From assembly GCF_031348265.1 (NCBI RefSeq), contig NZ_CP133771.1, positions 6,014,001 through 6,078,000 of the forward strand: 64,000 nucleotides of DNA, in the 5' to 3' direction. How positions within the stretch are numbered: the first letter of the stretch is position 1; every line of letters begins with the position of its first letter. Positions 1 through 8,392 of the stretch are shown here, in pieces. Under the pieces are notes generated by a model. It was not told where the DNA came from and made no database searches. It saw only the letters and a program-made list of their open reading frames with translations. The position numbers were made by a program, and so were the translations under genes. The stretch is from Streptomyces collinus. GTDB lineage: Bacteria > Actinomycetota > Actinomycetes > Streptomycetales > Streptomycetaceae.

Positions 1-1107
1 ATCCTCGACAACTACGCGTTCATCCGTACGTCCGGCTACCTGCCCGGCCCGAACGACGTGTACGTCTCCCTCGCCCAGGTCCGCAAGAACGGCCTGCGCA
101 AGGGCGACCACATCACCGGTGCCGTGCGCCAGCCGAAGGAAGGCGAGCGGCGCGAGAAGTTCAACGCGCTGGTGCGTCTGGACTCCGTCAACGGCATGGC
201 GCCCGAATCCGGCCGCGGCCGCCCGGAGTTCAACAAGCTGACGCCGCTGTACCCGCAGGACCGCCTCCGTCTGGAGACGGACCCCGGCGTGCTCACCACC
301 CGCATCATCGACCTGGTCTCGCCGATCGGTAAGGGCCAGCGCGGTCTGATCGTGGCCCCGCCGAAGACCGGCAAGACCATGATCATGCAGGCGATCGCCA
401 ACGCGATCACGCACAACAACCCCGAGTGCCACTTGATGGTCGTCCTCGTCGACGAGCGTCCGGAAGAGGTCACCGACATGCAGCGGTCGGTGAAGGGCGA
501 GGTCATCTCCTCGACCTTCGACCGCCCCGCCGAGGACCACACCACCGTCGCCGAGCTTGCCATCGAGCGCGCCAAGCGCCTGGTGGAGCTGGGTCACGAC
601 GTGGTCGTGCTGCTCGACTCGATCACCCGTCTGGGCCGCGCGTACAACCTCGCCGCCCCGGCCTCCGGCCGCATCCTGTCCGGTGGTGTCGACTCGACGG
701 CGCTGTACCCGCCGAAGCGCTTCTTCGGTGCGGCCCGCAACATCGAGGACGGCGGCTCGCTGACGATCCTCGCCACCGCCCTGGTGGACACCGGGTCCCG
801 CATGGACGAGGTCATCTTCGAGGAGTTCAAGGGCACCGGCAACGCCGAGCTGAAGCTCGACCGGAAGCTCGCCGACAAGCGCATCTTCCCGGCGGTGGAC
901 GTCGACGCGTCCGGCACCCGCAAGGAAGAGATCCTGCTCGCCCCCGACGAGCTCGCCATCGTCTGGAAGCTGCGCCGGGTGCTGCACGCGCTCGACCAGC
1001 AGCAGGCGGTCGAGCTGCTTCTCGACAAGATGAAGCAGACGAAGTCGAACGCCGAGTTCCTCATGCAGATCCAGAAGACCACCCCGACGCCGGGCAACGG
1101 CGACTGA
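1..1107 (+). CDS. rho: Transcription termination factor Rho (3' part only)
   Basis: Rho is the hexameric RNA-dependent ATPase and translocase that ends transcription at Rho-dependent sites. The frame is open from base 1, so the start lies upstream of the window. Only the end of the RNA-binding domain and the RecA-like motor are present. The Walker A motif is APPKTGKT, with the GKGQRGLIV lead-in just before it. The VDERPEEVTDM segment follows, then the Walker B stretch VVVLLDSITRL, and SGGVDSTALYPPKRFFGAARN matches the Q/R-loop region of the family. The protein ends GNGD-stop and a strong hairpin follows within 25 bp. The long Arg/Asn/Asp-rich N-terminal insertion typical of actinobacterial Rho would be outside the window and cannot be checked. 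Confidence 0.96.
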   Translation: MLDNYAFIRTSGYLPGPNDVYVSLAQVRKNGLRKGDHITGAVRQPKEGERREKFNALVRLDSVNGMAPESGRGRPEFNKLTPLYPQDRLRLETDPGVLTTRIIDLVSPIGKGQRGLIVAPPKTGKTMIMQAIANAITHNNPECHLMVVLVDERPEEVTDMQRSVKGEVISSTFDRPAEDHTTVAELAIERAKRLVELGHDVVVLLDSITRLGRAYNLAAPASGRILSGGVDSTALYPPKRFFGAARNIEDGGSLTILATALVDTGSRMDEVIFEEFKGTGNAELKLDRKLADKRIFPAVDVDASGTRKEEILLAPDELAIVWKLRRVLHALDQQQAVELLLDKMKQTKSNAEFLMQIQKTTPTPGNGD

Positions 1108-1131
1108 GGCGGTCGGCTGAGGTAAGGACTG

Positions 1132-1173
1132 CACAAAGAGGGCCGCTCCCCGGACGGGGGGCGGCCCTTTGTG
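1132..1173 (+). terminator. Hairpin terminator after rho
   Basis: Two arms, CACAAAG plus GGGCCGC and their complement GCGGCCC plus TTTGTG, form a long stem around a C/G-rich loop 25 bp after the rho stop. There is no long U-run, which is common for Streptomyces terminators. Confidence 0.75.
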
Positions 1174-1188
1174 CTGTTCGTGTGCGGG

Positions 1189-1219
1189 TAGGATCACGCT
1201 CTCTTCGAACTTGTGATCC
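1189..1219 (+). promoter_or_regulatory. Putative promoter and inverted repeat upstream of the secreted protease
   Basis: A -10-like TAGGAT (1189-1194) overlaps the first arm of a perfect 7-bp inverted repeat, GGATCAC (1191-1197) and GTGATCC (1213-1219). The second arm lies just before the GAGGGGGGA ribosome site of the gene at 1235. No clear -35 box is visible because the spacer runs into the rho terminator. A repressor site is inferred. Confidence 0.4.
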
Positions 1220-1234
1220 CGAGGGGGGACATAC

Positions 1235-3034
1235 GTGGGTACACCCATGCCCGGGGGCGGTCGGCACAGACGCCGGATACGCATAGCACTGCCCGTCGCC
1301 GCGGCCGGTGTCGCCGCAGCCGTGGCCGGCGCGCTGCTGACGACGTCCGCCGACGCGGCCACCCCGCTGCCGCAGCCGACGGTCAAGCCCGCCGTCAGCT
1401 CGCCGTCGCTCGCCGAGCTGGAGAAGCGCGTCGCGGGTGCCATGGCCGGTGACGACGTCGCCGGCAAGACGAGCAAGGCCTCGCTCAGCGCGGGCACCGT
1501 CACCGGCAGCATCGACCCCAAGATCATCGGTGGCAACGAGACCACCATCAGCACGGCTCCGTGGATGGCGCAGCTCCACTACTACGACGACCGGGGCACC
1601 TCCGGCACCAGTGACGACATCGGCTTCTTCTGCGGCGGCGCCGTCGTCGCGCCGACGAAGATCCTGACCGCCGCGCACTGCGTCAAGGGCTACAACTGGA
1701 ACGGCAACGGCGCCGTCGTCACCGGCACCTCCCAGCTGCCCTCGGCCGACGGCACCGACCTGCACGGCGGCACCGTCACCGGCGTCTGGCGGCAGTGGAA
1801 CCACCCGTCGTACAACGCGACGACCATCGACAACGACATCGCGGTGCTGACCCTGCCCGTCCCGGTCAAGGTCACCCCGATCCGCATGACGACCTCCGGC
1901 GACACCACGTCGTACCAGGCCGGCACCAGTGCCAAGGTCTACGGCTGGGGCCGCACCAGCTCCACCAGCGACGACATCTCCGAGACGCTGAAGACGGCCA
2001 CGCTGCCCATGCAGTCCGACACGACGTGCTCCGGCGCGTACGGCGCGGACTTCGTCAAGGGCCACATGGTCTGCGCGGGCAAGCCCGCCACCGGCAGCGA
2101 CACCGGCACCGTCTCCGCCTGCAACGGCGACTCCGGCGGCCCCCTGGTCGTCAACAACCGCATCGTCGGTGTCGTGTCCTGGGGCGTGACCGACTGCGTC
2201 GCGAAGGGCGCCTACAGCGTCTTCGCCAAGGTCAGCTCCTACGTCGGCGCCGCCTACCCGCGCCTGGACGACACCAACATCAGCGGCGACCACAAGGCCG
2301 ACCTCTGGGTGCGCAACGCCTCCACCAAGACCGGCTACTCCAAGGACTCCAACGGCACGTCCTTCGCCGCCCGCGAGTCCTGGGGCAACTGGGACGGCGT
2401 GAACGTCGTCCTGCAGACGGACCTCGACCGCGACGGCTACCAGGACCTGGTCTACCGGCGCAGCAGCGACGGCGACCTCTTCTGGACGCACTACGTCATC
2501 TCCAGCGGCACTTGGTCCACCAAGCAGATCGCCGACAACTGGAAGACCCGCACCCGGATCATCACTCCCGGTGACGTCACCGGCGACTACCGGCCCGACC
2601 TGCTCTCGGTCGACTCCGCGGGTGTCATGTGGATCTACCCGGGCAACGGCAACGGCACCTTCGCGCCCCGCGTCCAGGTCGGCTCCGGCTGGAACCAGTA
2701 CAACTCCGTGCGCGGCAAGGGCGACTTCAACGGGGACGGCAAGACCGACCTGATCGCCCGCAGCACGTCCGGCAGCGCGATCTACCTCTACAAGGGCACC
2801 GGCAAGGCCGGCACGGGCGCCTTCTCGGCCCGGGTCAAGGTGCGCACCTGGGCCGACTACAACGCCTTCGACGCGCCCGGCGACGTCACCGGCGATGGCA
2901 AGGCCGACTTCCTGGCCCGCACCCCCGGCGGCACGCTGTACCTGTACGCGGGCACCGGCAAGGGGACAAGCGAGATCTTTGCCACAAGGAAGTCCGTGGG
3001 CACCGATTTCAAGCAGTACGACATCTTCGGCTGA
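1235..3034 (+). CDS. Secreted trypsin-like serine protease with C-terminal FG-GAP/VCBS repeats
   Basis: This is a 599-aa exported S1-family peptidase. The GTG start follows a GAGGGGGGA ribosome site. An Arg-rich n-region and Ala-rich hydrophobic stretch form a signal peptide of about 42 residues. A propeptide follows, and the mature N-terminus is predicted after Lys96 at IIGG. The catalytic triad is visible: His148 in TAAHC, Asp201 in NDIAVL and Ser300 in GDSGGP. From about residue 345 the protein carries repeated DxTGDxxxDLL and DFNGDGKTDLIAR units of the FG-GAP/VCBS beta-propeller type, usually calcium-binding and adhesive. The protease is probably secreted and tethered to a polymer or matrix by the propeller. 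The natural substrate is unknown. It is monocistronic, between two terminators. Confidence 0.92.
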   Translation: MGTPMPGGGRHRRRIRIALPVAAAGVAAAVAGALLTTSADAATPLPQPTVKPAVSSPSLAELEKRVAGAMAGDDVAGKTSKASLSAGTVTGSIDPKIIGGNETTISTAPWMAQLHYYDDRGTSGTSDDIGFFCGGAVVAPTKILTAAHCVKGYNWNGNGAVVTGTSQLPSADGTDLHGGTVTGVWRQWNHPSYNATTIDNDIAVLTLPVPVKVTPIRMTTSGDTTSYQAGTSAKVYGWGRTSSTSDDISETLKTATLPMQSDTTCSGAYGADFVKGHMVCAGKPATGSDTGTVSACNGDSGGPLVVNNRIVGVVSWGVTDCVAKGAYSVFAKVSSYVGAAYPRLDDTNISGDHKADLWVRNASTKTGYSKDSNGTSFAARESWGNWDGVNVVLQTDLDRDGYQDLVYRRSSDGDLFWTHYVISSGTWSTKQIADNWKTRTRIITPGDVTGDYRPDLLSVDSAGVMWIYPGNGNGTFAPRVQVGSGWNQYNSVRGKGDFNGDGKTDLIARSTSGSAIYLYKGTGKAGTGAFSARVKVRTWADYNAFDAPGDVTGDGKADFLARTPGGTLYLYAGTGKGTSEIFATRKSVGTDFKQYDIFG

Positions 3035-3076
3035 AATTGCAGGTGAGCGGGTTCCGCTCCGCTGCGACGAACACGC

Positions 3077-3109
3077 ACTGTGCCCACCGCCGTACGCGGT
3101 GGGCACAGT
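3077..3109 (+). terminator. Terminator after the secreted protease
   Basis: Perfect 14-bp stem, ACTGTGCCCACCGC at 3077-3090 pairing with 3096-3109, around the loop CGTAC. It begins 42 bp after the protease stop codon. Confidence 0.8.
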
Positions 3110-3241
3110 CCGTTGTGCAACCCTTTCCCGAGTTTCTCCGTCTGACCAGGTGGGGCGACGATAGTGCGAGGAAGGGTCTTCTCCGGCCACGCCTGGCACT
3201 GACCGCAGGGGGTAACCGACCGTAGAAGAGCTGAGGAGTAC

Positions 3242-4378
3242 ATGTCCGCCGAGAGCACACCCGACCCGGGGATACCGGGCGATACCGGTACCAGTGGAGC
3301 GCGCCACCGCGGCAAGGGGCGGCGCCGTAAGCCCCCGCAGCGCAACAAGGGCTTGATGATCATGGCCTGGACGGCCGCGGGCATCGTCGTGCTGGGCGGC
3401 GCCGGAGCCGGTTACCTCTACTTCAAGCTCAACGGCAACCTCAAGAGCGTCGACATCGACCAGGCCCTCGGCACGGACCGGCCCAAGAAGGCCGACAACG
3501 GCTCGGAGAACATCCTCGTCCTCGGCTCCGACACCCGCGCCGGCGGCAACAAGAAGCTCGGCGGCGGCACCGACGACGGCAGCGCCCGCTCCGACACGGC
3601 GATGATCGTGCACGTCTACAAGGGGCACAAGAAGGCCAGCGTGGTCTCCATCCCGCGTGACACCCTCATCGACCGCCCCTCGTGCACGGACACCAAGGGC
3701 AACGAGTACCCCGCCGCGCGCAGCGTGATGTTCAACTCCGCATACTCCACCGGCGGCGCCGCCTGCGCCGTGAAGACCGTCGAGTCGATCACCGACCTGC
3801 GCATGGACCACTATCTGGAGGTCGACTTCGCCGGCTTCCAGAGGCTCATCGACGACCTCGGCGGCGTCGAGATCACCACGACCAAGCGCATCGACGACCC
3901 CGACAGCCATCTGAAGCTGAAGGCCGGCACCCACACGCTGGACGGCGAGCAGGCCCTGGGCCTGGTCCGCACCAGACACGGCGTCGGCGACGGCTCGGAC
4001 CTGGGCCGGATCCAGCTCCAGCAGGCCTTCATCAAGGCCCTGGTCAACCAGATCAAGGACGTCGGCGTCTTCTCGAACCCCAAGAAGCTGCTCGACCTCG
4101 CGGAAACCGCGACCAAGACGGTGACGACCGACTCCGACCTCGGCTCGGTCAACAAGCTCGCCTCCTTCGCGAGCGGCCTGAAGGGCATCAGCCCGTCCAA
4201 CATGCACATGGTCACGATGCCGGTGGCCTACGACCCGGCCGACCCCAACCGCGTCCTCCTCCAGGAGAAGAAGGCCGACCAGATCTGGAAGGCCCTGGAG
4301 AACGACAGGCCGATCCCGAAGAGCGCGACGAAGGGCAACGCGACCGGGGAAGCCAAGGGCGTCGTGAGCGGCTCCTGA
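3242..4378 (+). CDS. LytR-CpsA-Psr (LCP) family cell-wall polymer ligase
   Basis: This 378-aa type II membrane protein has an Arg/Lys-rich cytoplasmic tail (about 1-36), one transmembrane helix (about 37-60) and an extracellular LCP domain. Family hallmarks are LVLGSDTRAG, ARSDTAMIVHV, SIPRDTLID, the DHYLEVDFAGFQRLIDDLGGVEI block and the TLDGEQALGLVRTRH/GRIQLQQ block. These hold the Asp and Arg residues that bind the pyrophosphate of lipid-linked substrates. LCP enzymes move teichoic-acid-like or arabinogalactan-like polymers from undecaprenyl carriers to peptidoglycan. The ATG start is preceded by GAGGAG. A WecA-like enzyme that could make such a lipid carrier lies 5.4 kb downstream. Which polymer is attached here cannot be read from sequence. 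Confidence 0.92.
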   Translation: MSAESTPDPGIPGDTGTSGARHRGKGRRRKPPQRNKGLMIMAWTAAGIVVLGGAGAGYLYFKLNGNLKSVDIDQALGTDRPKKADNGSENILVLGSDTRAGGNKKLGGGTDDGSARSDTAMIVHVYKGHKKASVVSIPRDTLIDRPSCTDTKGNEYPAARSVMFNSAYSTGGAACAVKTVESITDLRMDHYLEVDFAGFQRLIDDLGGVEITTTKRIDDPDSHLKLKAGTHTLDGEQALGLVRTRHGVGDGSDLGRIQLQQAFIKALVNQIKDVGVFSNPKKLLDLAETATKTVTTDSDLGSVNKLASFASGLKGISPSNMHMVTMPVAYDPADPNRVLLQEKKADQIWKALENDRPIPKSATKGNATGEAKGVVSGS

Positions 4379-4381
4379 GAT

Positions 4382-4459
4382 CGCGCCCCCTGGGGGCGCG
4401 GGGCCGTGTCGATGTGCGGCTCCGCCGCGTGGGCGCGAACAACCCGCGACGGCCCGCGG
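4382..4459. repeat. Streptomyces small dispersed intergenic repeat, copy A
   Basis: The stretch opens with the inverted repeat CGCGCCCCC / GGGGGCGCG (4382-4390 and 4392-4400). It continues with GGGGCGCGGGG and a module ending GCGCGAACAACCCGCGACGG. The same modules occur inverted at 24484-24532. This GC-rich type is known to me from many Streptomyces intergenic regions. It begins right behind the LCP stop and may act as its terminator. Confidence 0.65.
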
Positions 4460-4588
4460 GGAACAAACGACGGCAACCCCCGGTTTTGGGAGTAGGCCCC
4501 AGTCCTGGCAGACTGGTACGTCGGCTCCGGTTCACGCTCCCGCACCCCGCGGCAGCGACCCGGCGCCCTCCCGAACCTAGGAGACACC

Positions 4589-4810
4589 TTGAAGCGCGAC
4601 ATCCACCCCGAGTACGTCGAGACGCAGGTCAGCTGCACCTGTGGCGCGTCGTTCACCACCCGCAGCACCATCGAGTCCGGCACCATCCGCGCCGATGTCT
4701 GCTCCGAGTGCCACCCGTTCTACACGGGCAAGCAGAAGATCCTCGACACCGGTGGCCGTGTGGCCCGCTTCGAGGCCCGCTTCGGCAAGGCCGCCGGCTC
4801 CAAGAAGTAG
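4589..4810 (+). CDS. rpmE: 50S ribosomal protein L31, zinc-binding (C+) form
   Basis: This is the 73-aa large-subunit ribosomal protein that bridges the 50S and 30S subunits. It starts at TTG behind CTAGGAGACACC. The cysteines in SCTCGASF and VCSECHPFYTGKQ are the four-ligand zinc site of the C+ type. Streptomyces usually also encode a zinc-free paralogue under Zur control, which is not in this window. The conserved HPFYTGKQK and the basic C-terminus are intact. It lies between the dispersed repeat and a strong intrinsic terminator, so it appears to be its own transcription unit. Confidence 0.96.
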   Translation: MKRDIHPEYVETQVSCTCGASFTTRSTIESGTIRADVCSECHPFYTGKQKILDTGGRVARFEARFGKAAGSKK

Positions 4811-4822
4811 CGAGCCTCAATT

Positions 4823-4874
4823 CGCCGGTCCACGGCCGCGCCCCCTCACCGGGCGCGCCGGGACCGGCGTTTTT
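4823..4874 (+). terminator. Intrinsic terminator after rpmE
   Basis: CGCCGGTCC (4823-4831) pairs with GGACCGGCG (4861-4869). An inner CGCGCCC/GGGCGCG stem lies between them and TTTTT follows at 4870-4874. This is a rare textbook stem plus T-run for a Streptomyces genome. Confidence 0.85.
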
Positions 4875-4915
4875 GGTCGCCCGCCCTTCACCCCCGTCCC
4901 GCACAGGAGCCCAAG

Positions 4916-5992
<1,077 letters not shown>

Positions 5993-6044
5993 GGCGGCAC
6001 GAGCACGTACGAGTGATCACGTACGAGGACAACGGAGGACTTGC

Positions 6045-6926
6045 GTGCAGCAGTCATTTGGGGGGCGACCCCCAAGCCCCCGCAGCGTGCTGCTCGCGGA
6101 GGTGGCCCAGGCCACCCAGCGGCTCGCCGACGCCGGCGTGCCCTCGCCGCGTACCGACGCGGAGGAGCTCGCCGCGTTCGTGCACGGCGTCAAGCGCGGC
6201 GAGCTGCACTCCGTCAAGGACTCCGACTTCGACGCCCGCTACTGGGAGGTCATCGCCCGCCGCGAGGCCCGCGAACCGGTCCAGCACATCACCGGGCGCG
6301 CCTACTTCCGCTACCTGGAACTCCAGGTCGGGCCCGGGGTGTTCGTGCCGCGGCCCGAGACGGAGTCCGTGGTCGGCTGGGCCATAGACGCCGTACGGGC
6401 CATGGACGTCGTCGAGCCGTGCATCGTCGACCTGTGCACCGGCTCCGGTGCCATCGCGCTGGCCCTCGCCCAGGAGGTGCCGCGCTCGCGCGTGCACGCC
6501 GTGGAACTGTCCGAGGACGCCCTGCGCTGGACCCGCAAGAACGTCGAGGGATCCAGGGTCGACCTGCGGCAGGGCAACGCGCTCACCGCCTTCCCGGACC
6601 TGGACGGCCAGGTCGACCTGGTCATCACCAACCCGCCGTACATCCCGCTCACCGAGTGGGAGTACGTCGCCCCCGAGGCGCGGGACTACGACCCCGACAT
6701 GGCCCTCTTCTCCGGCGAGGACGGCCTCGACCTCATCCGCGGCCTGGAACGCACCGCGCACCGGCTGCTGCGGCCGGGCGGTGTGGTCGTCGTCGAGCAC
6801 GCGGACACCCAGGGCGGCCAGGTGCCGTGGATCTTCACCGAGGAGCGGGGCTGGGCCGACGCGGCCGACCACCCGGACCTCAACAACCGCCCGCGCTTCG
6901 CCACGGCCCGCAAGGCGCTGCCGTGA
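6045..6926 (+). CDS. prmC: Release factor N5-glutamine methyltransferase
   Basis: PrmC methylates the side chain of the GGQ glutamine of RF1 and RF2 with S-adenosylmethionine. The diagnostic NPPY motif is at about residues 196-199 (TNPPYIPL), behind the SAM-binding motif DLCTGSGAIAL. The N-terminal release-factor-binding domain contains REPVQHITGRAYFRYLEL. The GTG at 6045 has a GGAGGA site, but the first 14 codons are made of a GC-rich palindromic repeat (6058-6075). An in-frame GTG at 6087 would give MLLAEVAQATQRL, which fits the usual family N-terminus. The true start is therefore uncertain. The gene sits between prfA and the threonylcarbamoyl-AMP synthase gene. Confidence 0.94.
   Translation: MQQSFGGRPPSPRSVLLAEVAQATQRLADAGVPSPRTDAEELAAFVHGVKRGELHSVKDSDFDARYWEVIARREAREPVQHITGRAYFRYLELQVGPGVFVPRPETESVVGWAIDAVRAMDVVEPCIVDLCTGSGAIALALAQEVPRSRVHAVELSEDALRWTRKNVEGSRVDLRQGNALTAFPDLDGQVDLVITNPPYIPLTEWEYVAPEARDYDPDMALFSGEDGLDLIRGLERTAHRLLRPGGVVVVEHADTQGGQVPWIFTEERGWADAADHPDLNNRPRFATARKALP
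6058..6082. repeat. GGGGG-CG-CCCCC palindromic repeat, copy 1, inside the 5' end of prmC
   Basis: TTGGGGG (6058-6064) pairs with CCCCCAA (6069-6075), followed by GCCCCC. A second member with the same layout (CTGGGGG, TCG, CCCCCAG, ACCCCC) is at 14660-14682 in front of atpA. It is a small dispersed element of a type frequent in Streptomyces. Confidence 0.6.
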
Positions 6927-6996
6927 GCACACCGGGCACCCCGCGTTCCTCGCGGACTTCATCCCAGCAGCACGTGTACGAGGAGGCCAGCTAAAG

Positions 6997-7644
6997 ATGG
7001 CACGGCGATACGACACCAACGACGCGACCGACCGTGTGACCGGTCTGCGCGAGGCAGCGTCCGCCGTCCGCCGTGGCGAGCTCGTGGTGCTGCCGACGGA
7101 CACGGTGTACGGCATCGGCGCCGACGCGTTCTCCTCGGAGGCGGTCGCCGACCTGCTCGACGCGAAGGGCCGGGGCCGCAACATGCCCACGCCCGTCCTC
7201 ATCGGCTCCCCGAACACGCTGCACGGCCTCGTCACGGACTTCTCCGAGCTGGCCTGGGAGCTGGTCGACGCCTTCTGGCCGGGCGCGCTGACGCTCGTCG
7301 CCCGGCACCAGCCGTCCCTCCAGTGGGACCTCGGGGACACCCGCGGCACGGTCGCCGTGCGCATGCCGCTGCACCCGGTCGCCATCGAGCTGCTGACCGA
7401 GGTCGGCCCCATGGCCGTCTCCTCCGCCAACCTGACCGGCCACCCGGCGCCGGAGGACTGCGACGCGGCGCAGGAGATGCTGGGCGACTCCGTCTCCGTC
7501 TACCTCGACGGGGGCCCGACCCCCGGCATCGTGCCGTCGTCGATCGTCGACGTGACCCGTGAGGTGCCGCTGCTGCTGCGCGCGGGTGCCATCTCGGCGG
7601 ACGAGCTGCGAAAGGTCGTACCCGACCTCGAGGTGGCGAATTGA
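6997..7644 (+). CDS. L-threonylcarbamoyladenylate synthase (Sua5/YciO/YrdC family)
   Basis: This 215-aa single-domain enzyme makes threonylcarbamoyl-AMP from threonine, bicarbonate and ATP. It is the first step of the t6A37 modification of ANN-decoding tRNAs. Family motifs are VLPTDTVYGIGADAF, the KGRGRNMPTPVLIGS segment with its Lys/Arg substrate-binding residues, FWPGALTLV and AVSSANLTGHPAP. The ATG at 6997 follows GAGGAGGCC, so the longer open frame upstream is excluded. The C-terminal Sua5 extension is absent, so it is the short TsaC-like type. Its stop overlaps the TTG start of the next gene, which indicates translational coupling. Confidence 0.93.
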   Translation: MARRYDTNDATDRVTGLREAASAVRRGELVVLPTDTVYGIGADAFSSEAVADLLDAKGRGRNMPTPVLIGSPNTLHGLVTDFSELAWELVDAFWPGALTLVARHQPSLQWDLGDTRGTVAVRMPLHPVAIELLTEVGPMAVSSANLTGHPAPEDCDAAQEMLGDSVSVYLDGGPTPGIVPSSIVDVTREVPLLLRAGAISADELRKVVPDLEVAN

Positions 7645-8321
7645 CGGCCCCTGGATCGGGGCGTGGCATAGGCAACGGGGAAAGCGCGGCGGAGATCACG
7701 ACGACCTTCGTGGGACTTCCGCGCGACAGCTTCCGCATCCTCCACGTCAGCACCGGCAACGTGTGCCGCTCACCCATCACCGAGCGGCTGACCCGCCATG
7801 CCGTGCGGGAGCGGCTCGGCATCCTGGGCGGCGGGCTGATCGTGGAGAGCGCCGGCACCTGGGGCCATGAGGGCGCGCCCATGGAGTCCCACGCGGAGAC
7901 CGTCCTGGCCGACTTCGGCGCGGACGCCTCCGGCTTCACCGGGCGCGAGCTCCTCGACGAGCACGTGATCCGCGCCGACCTGGTGCTGACCGCCACCCGG
8001 GACCACCGGGCGCAGGTCATCTCCATGGGCCACTCGGCGGGCCTGCGCACCTTCACGCTCAAGGAGTTCACCCGCCTGGTCAAGGCCATCGACCCGGCGA
8101 CCCTGCCGCCGCTGGAGGAGGGCGTGGTCCTCCGCGCCCGTGCGCTGGTCCGCGCCGCGGCGGCTCTACGCGGGTGGCTGCTGGCACCGAACGCCGAGGC
8201 GGACGAGGTCTACGACCCGTACGGGGCGCCCCTGACGTTCTTCCGGTCCATCGGCGACGAGATACACCAGGCACTCGATCCGGTCGTCACGGCCCTGACG
8301 GGCGTCCCGGCAAAGATGTAA
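7641..8321 (+). CDS. Low-molecular-weight protein-tyrosine-phosphatase homologue with Ser in place of the catalytic Cys
   Basis: The 226-aa protein has the LMW-PTP fold. A P-loop begins at residue 37 as STGNVCRS, the ESAGTWG strand follows, and a DPYG loop near the C-terminus supplies the general acid. In active enzymes the P-loop is C-x-G-N-x-C-R-S. Here the first Cys, the nucleophile, is Ser37, while Cys42, Arg43 and the Asp are kept. It may be a non-catalytic phosphate binder, or it may use other chemistry. The first 28 residues are an extra Gly/Ser-rich tail. The TTG start overlaps the stop of the upstream synthase gene (TTGA). An operon with prfA, prmC and the wecA-like gene is probable. 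Confidence 0.85.
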   Translation: MTAPGSGRGIGNGESAAEITTTFVGLPRDSFRILHVSTGNVCRSPITERLTRHAVRERLGILGGGLIVESAGTWGHEGAPMESHAETVLADFGADASGFTGRELLDEHVIRADLVLTATRDHRAQVISMGHSAGLRTFTLKEFTRLVKAIDPATLPPLEEGVVLRARALVRAAAALRGWLLAPNAEADEVYDPYGAPLTFFRSIGDEIHQALDPVVTALTGVPAKM

Positions 8322-8392
8322 CAGCCGAGCGCCCCGGGGGCCCCGGGCCTACATTGGACGTACGTCACCGTCGACGCTGCCCGGAGCCCATC

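Noticed and set aside
1061..4207. A 1048-codon minus-strand open frame over the protease and LCP genes
   Set aside because: It covers two well-supported genes and their terminator, and its composition is typical of GC-bias shadows.
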